DNA from: Patescibacteria group bacterium
GTDB lineage: Bacteria; Patescibacteriota; Minisyncoccia; Phycocordibacterales; UBA12079
Length of the DNA: 11,608 bases
Direction: 5' to 3'
Assembly (NCBI GenBank): GCA_018821685.1
Contig: JAHJLO010000121.1
Location: 1 to 11,608 of the forward strand
Shown here: one piece after another, positions 7,715-11,608 of the stretch
Layout of the letters: the number at the start of each line of letters is the position of its first letter
Position numbering within the stretch: position 1 is the stretch's first letter
Notes under the pieces: generated by a model
What the model was told of the DNA's origin: nothing
The model's database searches: none
Seen by the model: the letters and a program-made list of their open reading frames with translations, nothing else
Program-made: the position numbers and the translations under genes

Positions 7715-8206
7715 ATGAAAACTTTGTTTGCAATCGTGTTTACATCTGCATTTGTCATGGCCAATTTGGCGGGTTGCTCTCAGTCTGCAAAAAACACGCA
7801 GACGCCCAGCCAAGGCAAAGTCGAATCCGTTAGTGACGTATCTGTTCGAGGCGCCCAAGAGGGAGCGCCCGAGATGAAACCAGGACAAGAAAAAAATGTC
7901 CAGGGTGTTGAAAGCAAAAAAATCGCACCGTCAGCAGCTAAGAGTGCGGGGCGTGAGGGTGGAACCTCAAGAACCTGCGATATCGCCGTAGATAATCGTA
8001 CCCCGCTCAAGATTCAGATTTTTGTTGATGATGATTATTCGGCATTGGTTCCTCAATTTGGTGATATTGAAGTTTCCGCCCTCATCGGAAAAACCAAGCT
8101 TTATGCGAGAGCTGATTTTGATACCGGAGAGGTGGAGACGTGGGGCCCCCGGTATTTCGATTGCGAAGCATACGGCGATTATAAATGGACCCTCAATCGC
8201 GAATAA
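7715..8206 (+). CDS. Small lipoprotein with a low-complexity linker and an unrecognised C-terminal domain
   Basis: 163 residues. The start at 7715 has a TAAGGAG site at 7702-7708; an in-frame ATG at 7685 would only add residues before the signal peptide. The N-terminus is a lipoprotein signal ending in LAGC, with Cys21 as lipidation site. A polar, Lys/Gln/Ser-rich linker (about 22-85) probably spans away from the membrane. The last 75 residues form a compact, beta-looking domain bounded by Cys88 and Cys150, which may form a disulfide, with the notable stretches LYARADFDTGEVETWGP and CEAYGDYKWTL. I do not know this domain by name. It lies 71 bp before the caspase gene on the same strand, so a role as partner, substrate or regulator of that protease in the envelope is plausible but unproven. 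Confidence 0.85.
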   Translation: MKTLFAIVFTSAFVMANLAGCSQSAKNTQTPSQGKVESVSDVSVRGAQEGAPEMKPGQEKNVQGVESKKIAPSAAKSAGREGGTSRTCDIAVDNRTPLKIQIFVDDDYSALVPQFGDIEVSALIGKTKLYARADFDTGEVETWGPRYFDCEAYGDYKWTLNRE

Positions 8207-8228
8207 TATCTCCATTCATTGACCTTCG

Positions 8229-8254
8229 TTCGTTCCTGACGAAATTGCTTTTTT
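8229..8254 (+). terminator. Weak hairpin with T-run between lipoprotein and caspase genes
   Basis: TTCGT (8229-8233) pairs with ACGAA (8239-8243) around a 5-nt loop, followed after 5 nt by six T residues (8249-8254). The stem is short, so it would be at best a partial terminator or attenuator, letting some transcription continue into the caspase gene, which has its own ribosome binding site at 8263-8268. Confidence 0.25.
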
Positions 8255-8277
8255 AGAATTGAAAGGGGATCCACAAG

Positions 8278-10656
8278 ATGAAAAATCAATGGCTCGCTGC
8301 ACTCGTTTTCTTACCATTTTTTCTTTGGTTTCCGTCTTGTCGCAACCCCTCCAGAGCATCCAAAAATTTGGCACGAGGGAGTGAAGAAGACCTGCTTCCA
8401 CTGATGAATGTCCCTGTTCCTGAATTGGGCAGTGCTACACGACGAGCCCTTCTCATCGGCATCAACGTGTACGATGGAGGAGAGGAAAAAAGAGGGGCCA
8501 ACTCAAGCAACCGCAAATGGACCAATCTGAAGGGAGCTGTCAACGACGTAAAGGTCATGAGGCAATTGCTCGTGGGGCGCTTTGGCTTCAACCCGGACAA
8601 TGTAACTTGTCTGCTCAATAAAAAAGCGACTCGGGAAAATATTTTACATGCCCTGGAGGATCTCGCCACCCGGGCCAAAGCAGGAGAGGTTGTGTTTGTG
8701 TACTATGCCGGACACGGCTCTCAGGTGCAGAACAGCAAGTCCCTCGAGACTGATAAACTTGACGAAACGTGGGTTCCTGCGGACGCCATTTTGGGTGCGC
8801 CTGACATACGCGATAAAGAACTGGCTCGATACTTCAATAAAATATTAGACAAAGGCGTTTTCCTGACCGTCATCGTTGACAGTTGTCATTCCGGTTCCAT
8901 TCTTCGGGGACAGCGCGTTCAAGGCAACTTAAGAATGTTGCCAATGATGAGTGGCGATTCTGCCGATTCTTATGATAAGGAGCCCGAAAAACGGTTGCTG
9001 TTGATTACCGCTACCAGAAATGATCAAATCGCTGCAGAGGCACAAGATGAAAATCGCGGGGCATTCAGTCTGGCGCTGAGCCGGGTCCTGGCGGAAATGC
9101 CTGTCACAGCTTCAGCTAATTCCATTTATTTGCGGGTTCAAGCGATTATGAGCGTCAAGGGACGTCAGTCACCGAGTATCGCAGGACCGTCGGAGCGCCG
9201 GGAAAAGCCATTATTCGCGGACATCAAGGCAGGGGGGGCGACTGGCGAGATGGTGTTTCCCGTCATGTGGTCTGAACAAAAGAGGTTTAAAATTCAGGGC
9301 GGAACCTCCCTGGGCGTCGGCGTGGGTACCATTTTCGAAGGAACCGGGAATCGGTCGAGCATCCGCTTGCGTGTGACTGAAACCACTTTGACTTATTCCT
9401 GGACCGTTCGAGAGCCGGCAAGTCACGAACCAATCCGAGAAGGCGATCTGTTCAAGATAGTCAATTGGAAAGTGCCGACCGAAAACGTGATGTCTCTTTC
9501 CGTTTCCAAGTCGACTTTATCATTGGATGTGATTTACCAAACCGTACGGAGGGTAAAAAGTGTCTGTGAAAAAGTCGGGGCACGCTGGGTCGATCCATCG
9601 GAGACCTCGATGGCATCGTTGATTTTGGCCTGGGATGAGGCGACCGGATGGCGTATTATCTCGGGAAACGGAGAATCGCGGGTCGGCAAAGAGATACAGG
9701 ACGCCGACTTGAGTTCGATGATTCGTGCCAAGTGCCACACCAATTGCAGCCTGTATATGGAAATACCCACTTCCGCGCTTCATGCTCAAACGTTGGAAAC
9801 GATGCTCGGCGAGGAAGGATTCCAGATTCAGGATAACGAAACTGTGGCGGATTATTGTCTGGTTGGACGGTCGACATCCTCCAGCGTGGAATACTTCTGG
9901 TCGAGACGCTGCATGCCGATTTTAGAGTCCGCGGTGCGCGCTGATGCAACCGATCTCTTGGACTTCCTTCCTGATGTCACTGATCCGGTTCCATTGGAGA
10001 ATGGTACCGATGAAATGTCCTTCGAGATCGCGTCACAGTCGTTGGTGGATCTGGCAAAGGGTCTGAATCGAATCCGGGGGTGGCTGCTTTTACGCGCGCC
10101 TGCGGATAACGGCGCATTTCCGTACCGGCTGGCTTTTCAATCCCTCACGACCCAAACGGTTTCAATGAAGGGCCCTTTTTTGGAAAACGAGTGGTATTCA
10201 CCTGTGCTGGTCGCTGAGAAACAGGCACTACAAAAGAGCATCACGCGCAGGTATGTGTATGTCTTTGCAATTGATAAGCACGGAAACAGCAAGTTACTCT
10301 TTCCGTTGTCGAGCCAGGGAAATGCTGAGAACTTTTTACCGTCGGTAAACTCCTCCGGTGTGCAACAAATGCCTGAAACCATTCCTCTTGTGTCTGTTAA
10401 ATTTCAGGTTGTGCCGCCGTTTGGACTGGATACATATCTGCTGCTTTCGACGGTCATTCCAATCCGCACGGAGGCACTGGAACAAAAAGGTGTTCGAAAG
10501 GACACGCGCGGCGCCGGACAGATGGACGGGCTCTCCTGGCTTATTGGTTCGGTTGCGCAGGGCCAGACCAGAGGTGAAAGTGTTATCGTTCCCCCCACAT
10601 GGTCGATCGAGCGGCTCATGATAAAAAGCGTCAGCCTCGCGGCTTCGAAGGAATGA
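8278..10656 (+). CDS. Exported caspase-like (peptidase C14) protease with DUF4384-like C-terminus
   Basis: 792 residues. AAGGGG lies 9 nt before the ATG. The N-terminus is a signal ending in FPSC, making Cys21 a likely lipidation site, though the lipobox is weak (Phe at -3). The caspase (metacaspase-type) domain spans about 55-315, opening with RRALLIGINVY, and its catalytic dyad is clear: His146 in YYAGHGSQV and Cys203 in DSCHSGS, with the preceding Asp201 often involved in basic P1 preference in metacaspases. A middle region (about 320-630) of mixed beta character holds four Cys near 486-545. A C-terminal part (about 636-730) with YVYVFAIDKHGNSKLLFPLSSQGN resembles DUF4384, often attached to bacterial caspases. 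It follows the small lipoprotein and is divergent from the CHAT operon. An intact protease at the envelope is supported; its substrate is unknown. Confidence 0.93.
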   Translation: MKNQWLAALVFLPFFLWFPSCRNPSRASKNLARGSEEDLLPLMNVPVPELGSATRRALLIGINVYDGGEEKRGANSSNRKWTNLKGAVNDVKVMRQLLVGRFGFNPDNVTCLLNKKATRENILHALEDLATRAKAGEVVFVYYAGHGSQVQNSKSLETDKLDETWVPADAILGAPDIRDKELARYFNKILDKGVFLTVIVDSCHSGSILRGQRVQGNLRMLPMMSGDSADSYDKEPEKRLLLITATRNDQIAAEAQDENRGAFSLALSRVLAEMPVTASANSIYLRVQAIMSVKGRQSPSIAGPSERREKPLFADIKAGGATGEMVFPVMWSEQKRFKIQGGTSLGVGVGTIFEGTGNRSSIRLRVTETTLTYSWTVREPASHEPIREGDLFKIVNWKVPTENVMSLSVSKSTLSLDVIYQTVRRVKSVCEKVGARWVDPSETSMASLILAWDEATGWRIISGNGESRVGKEIQDADLSSMIRAKCHTNCSLYMEIPTSALHAQTLETMLGEEGFQIQDNETVADYCLVGRSTSSSVEYFWSRRCMPILESAVRADATDLLDFLPDVTDPVPLENGTDEMSFEIASQSLVDLAKGLNRIRGWLLLRAPADNGAFPYRLAFQSLTTQTVSMKGPFLENEWYSPVLVAEKQALQKSITRRYVYVFAIDKHGNSKLLFPLSSQGNAENFLPSVNSSGVQQMPETIPLVSVKFQVVPPFGLDTYLLLSTVIPIRTEALEQKGVRKDTRGAGQMDGLSWLIGSVAQGQTRGESVIVPPTWSIERLMIKSVSLAASKE

Positions 10657-10724
10657 CTTTCTCAGTTTGTGAGGGTTGGGGGTGAGTCGAGCCTGGGCCA
10701 GGGGGCACCGGTGATGGTCGGAAT

Positions 10725-11318
10725 ATGTACTTTCTTTTGTCCAGATGGAACCCACCGAAGCGCCCCACCTCCCAGCGGCTGCTCTTCCTCGAACCCGACG
10801 AGGCAAGACGGGCGCTCTACCTGCTGCCGGAATCCCAGCGGCCGATCTTCCTCTTCGCACTGGGCACGGGGATGCGGATCGGCGAGTTGTGCGGTCTGCA
10901 ATGGCGAGACATCGACTTCCGTCGTCGACTCATCCATGTGGAACGACAACTTGCGCCCGTGGGCGGCCTGACGACCCCAAAATCCGGGAAGTCTCGCATC
11001 ATCCCCATGTCGCATACCGCAGAGAAGGCCCTGGGAATGGTCCCGCAGGGCGTCGGCACCGCTCTAGTGTTTCCCAGCACAGGAACAGTTTCGCCGAGGC
11101 CCTGCGAGCCCTCCAGACCCCCATCGGCAAGCAACTGACCGCCCACGTCTGGGCACACCTTCGCATCATGGGCCGTGCAGGCGGGCACCCAGCTTGCGGT
11201 GGTCGCCAAAATCTTGGGTCACTCGTCGACGGCGACCACGGAAATTTATGCCCACCTTCTCCCGGCTCACCTGCAAGACGGCGTTTCACCTGTTGACGCG
11301 GCCCCCGCTTCTCTTTGA
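10725..11318 (+). pseudogene. Decayed tyrosine recombinase (phage-type integrase)
   Basis: The remnant starts inside a recombinase: the core-binding domain is missing and the first recognisable part is FLEPDEARRAL. The catalytic Arg is present (GTGMRIGELCGLQWRDIDF) and so is the Lys hairpin (PKSGKSRIIPM). At about 11079-11086 the frame shifts by a one-base loss to continue as NSFAEALRALQTPIGKQLTAHV. At about 11150 a two-base loss returns it to the first frame for HTFASW, LGHSSTATTEIYAHL (His and nucleophile Tyr) and a TGA at 11316. The second lesion removes the Arg expected in the HxxR box. Without translation around these lesions a stop falls at 11136. The first in-frame ATG is at 10725, but homology may begin only after it. 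It no longer encodes an active enzyme and probably marks an old integrated element. Confidence 0.85.
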
Positions 11319-11327
11319 AAAAGACAG

Positions 11328-11352
11328 AAAAAATCACTGGCAACAATTGCCA
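11328..11352 (-). terminator. Possible rho-independent terminator for the minus-strand gene at the right edge
   Basis: On the minus strand TGGCAA-TTG-TTGCCA (11352-11338) forms a 6-bp hairpin with a 3-nt loop, followed by GTGA and six T residues (11333-11328). It lies about 150 bp past the stop of the gene entering from the right. The tight loop and the 4-nt gap before the T-run make it only moderately convincing. Confidence 0.35.
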
Positions 11353-11445
11353 ACTTCAACTAACCTGTCTTCAGTAACCCGCATTGCACAAGGTGTTTTC
11401 GAGCATGCGTGCAGTTTCGATGATCCTTCCTCAATTGACCCGGCC

Positions 11446-11495
11446 CCCATTCCCTGCGCCCGTTCGCGTTCACGCCCCCGCCCATTCCCTGCGCC
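11446..11495. repeat. Pair of 15-bp direct repeats
   Basis: CCCATTCCCTGCGCC occurs at 11446-11460 and again at 11481-11495, 35 bp apart, in a very C-rich stretch just beyond the stop of the right-edge gene. The rest of 11319-11501 shows no gene. The repeat could be a short degenerate intergenic repeat of the host genome or a trace of recombination near the dead integrase. Confidence 0.6.
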
Positions 11496-11501
11496 AGGTG
11501 G

Positions 11502-11608
11502 TTACTCGACCAGGCCGTCGTCGCGCAGCCGGAACACCCAGATTCCCGTGGGATGGCCGTCCAGCAGGAGGCGGGCGTTTCCGTTGAAGTCGGCCGCCGC
11601 CAGGCTGG
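11502..11608 (-). CDS. C-terminal end of a minus-strand gene, possibly FG-GAP/VCBS repeat type
   Basis: A frame enters from the right edge and ends with TAA at 11504-11502, giving 34 visible residues. They begin SLAAADFNGNARLLLDG and end GIWVFRLRDDGLVE. The AADFNGN.R..L pattern resembles the Asp/Asn-rich calcium-binding turn of FG-GAP/VCBS repeats in secreted and surface proteins, but the fragment is too short to be sure. High third-position G+C (most codons end in G or C) supports coding. It points toward the integrase remnant and is not part of the CHAT-caspase locus. Confidence 0.5.
   Translation of the reverse strand, partial: SLAAADFNGNARLLLDGHPTGIWVFRLRDDGLVE

Noticed and set aside
10745..11296. 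A separate 183-residue plus-strand gene
   Set aside because: Only its short middle part (about 11085-11150) has integrase similarity; it is the displaced frame between the two frameshifts of the recombinase remnant.

Overview
The window looks like an accessory locus of a Gram-negative bacterium, most likely a myxobacterium-type deltaproteobacterium (Myxococcota). The main clue is the C-terminus of the large CHAT protein, which carries a Cys-x-Cys motif, a short hydrophobic stretch and an Arg-rich end, as in the MYXO-CTERM sorting signal. Several probable lipoproteins and a moderately high G+C content fit this, but the phylum is an inference from protein features, not from a marker gene.

Left part, minus strand (window start to 7479). 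Four genes lie head to tail with gaps of 16, 27 and 21 bp and look like one operon. In transcription order they are an M23 (LytM-type) metallopeptidase lipoprotein with two tandem Cys-rich modules, a 168-residue protein of unknown function, a 1154-residue TPR-CHAT cysteine protease with an export signal and a C-terminal anchor, and a second TPR-CHAT paralogue. The second paralogue runs off the left edge before its catalytic residues. The two paralogues share one architecture but have 12 and 5 TPR units, and their TPR DNA repeats look homogenised.

Middle, plus strand (7480-10656). A 235-bp divergent intergenic region with a strong sigma70-type promoter candidate leads to a small lipoprotein and then a 792-residue exported caspase-like (C14) protease with a DUF4384-like C-terminal region. 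The window therefore holds three clan CD cysteine proteases (two CHAT, one caspase), all predicted to leave the cytoplasm, beside a peptidoglycan-hydrolase-type lipoprotein. I suggest an envelope-located proteolytic system or cascade. That is inference, since no substrate is visible.

Right edge (10657-11608). A decayed tyrosine recombinase (truncated N-terminus, two compensating frameshifts, catalytic HxxR broken) marks a probable old island or mobile-element boundary. It is followed by a short non-coding stretch with a 15-bp direct repeat and a possible terminator, and then by the C-terminal end of another minus-strand gene. No tRNA, rRNA, CRISPR array or intact insertion sequence was seen.
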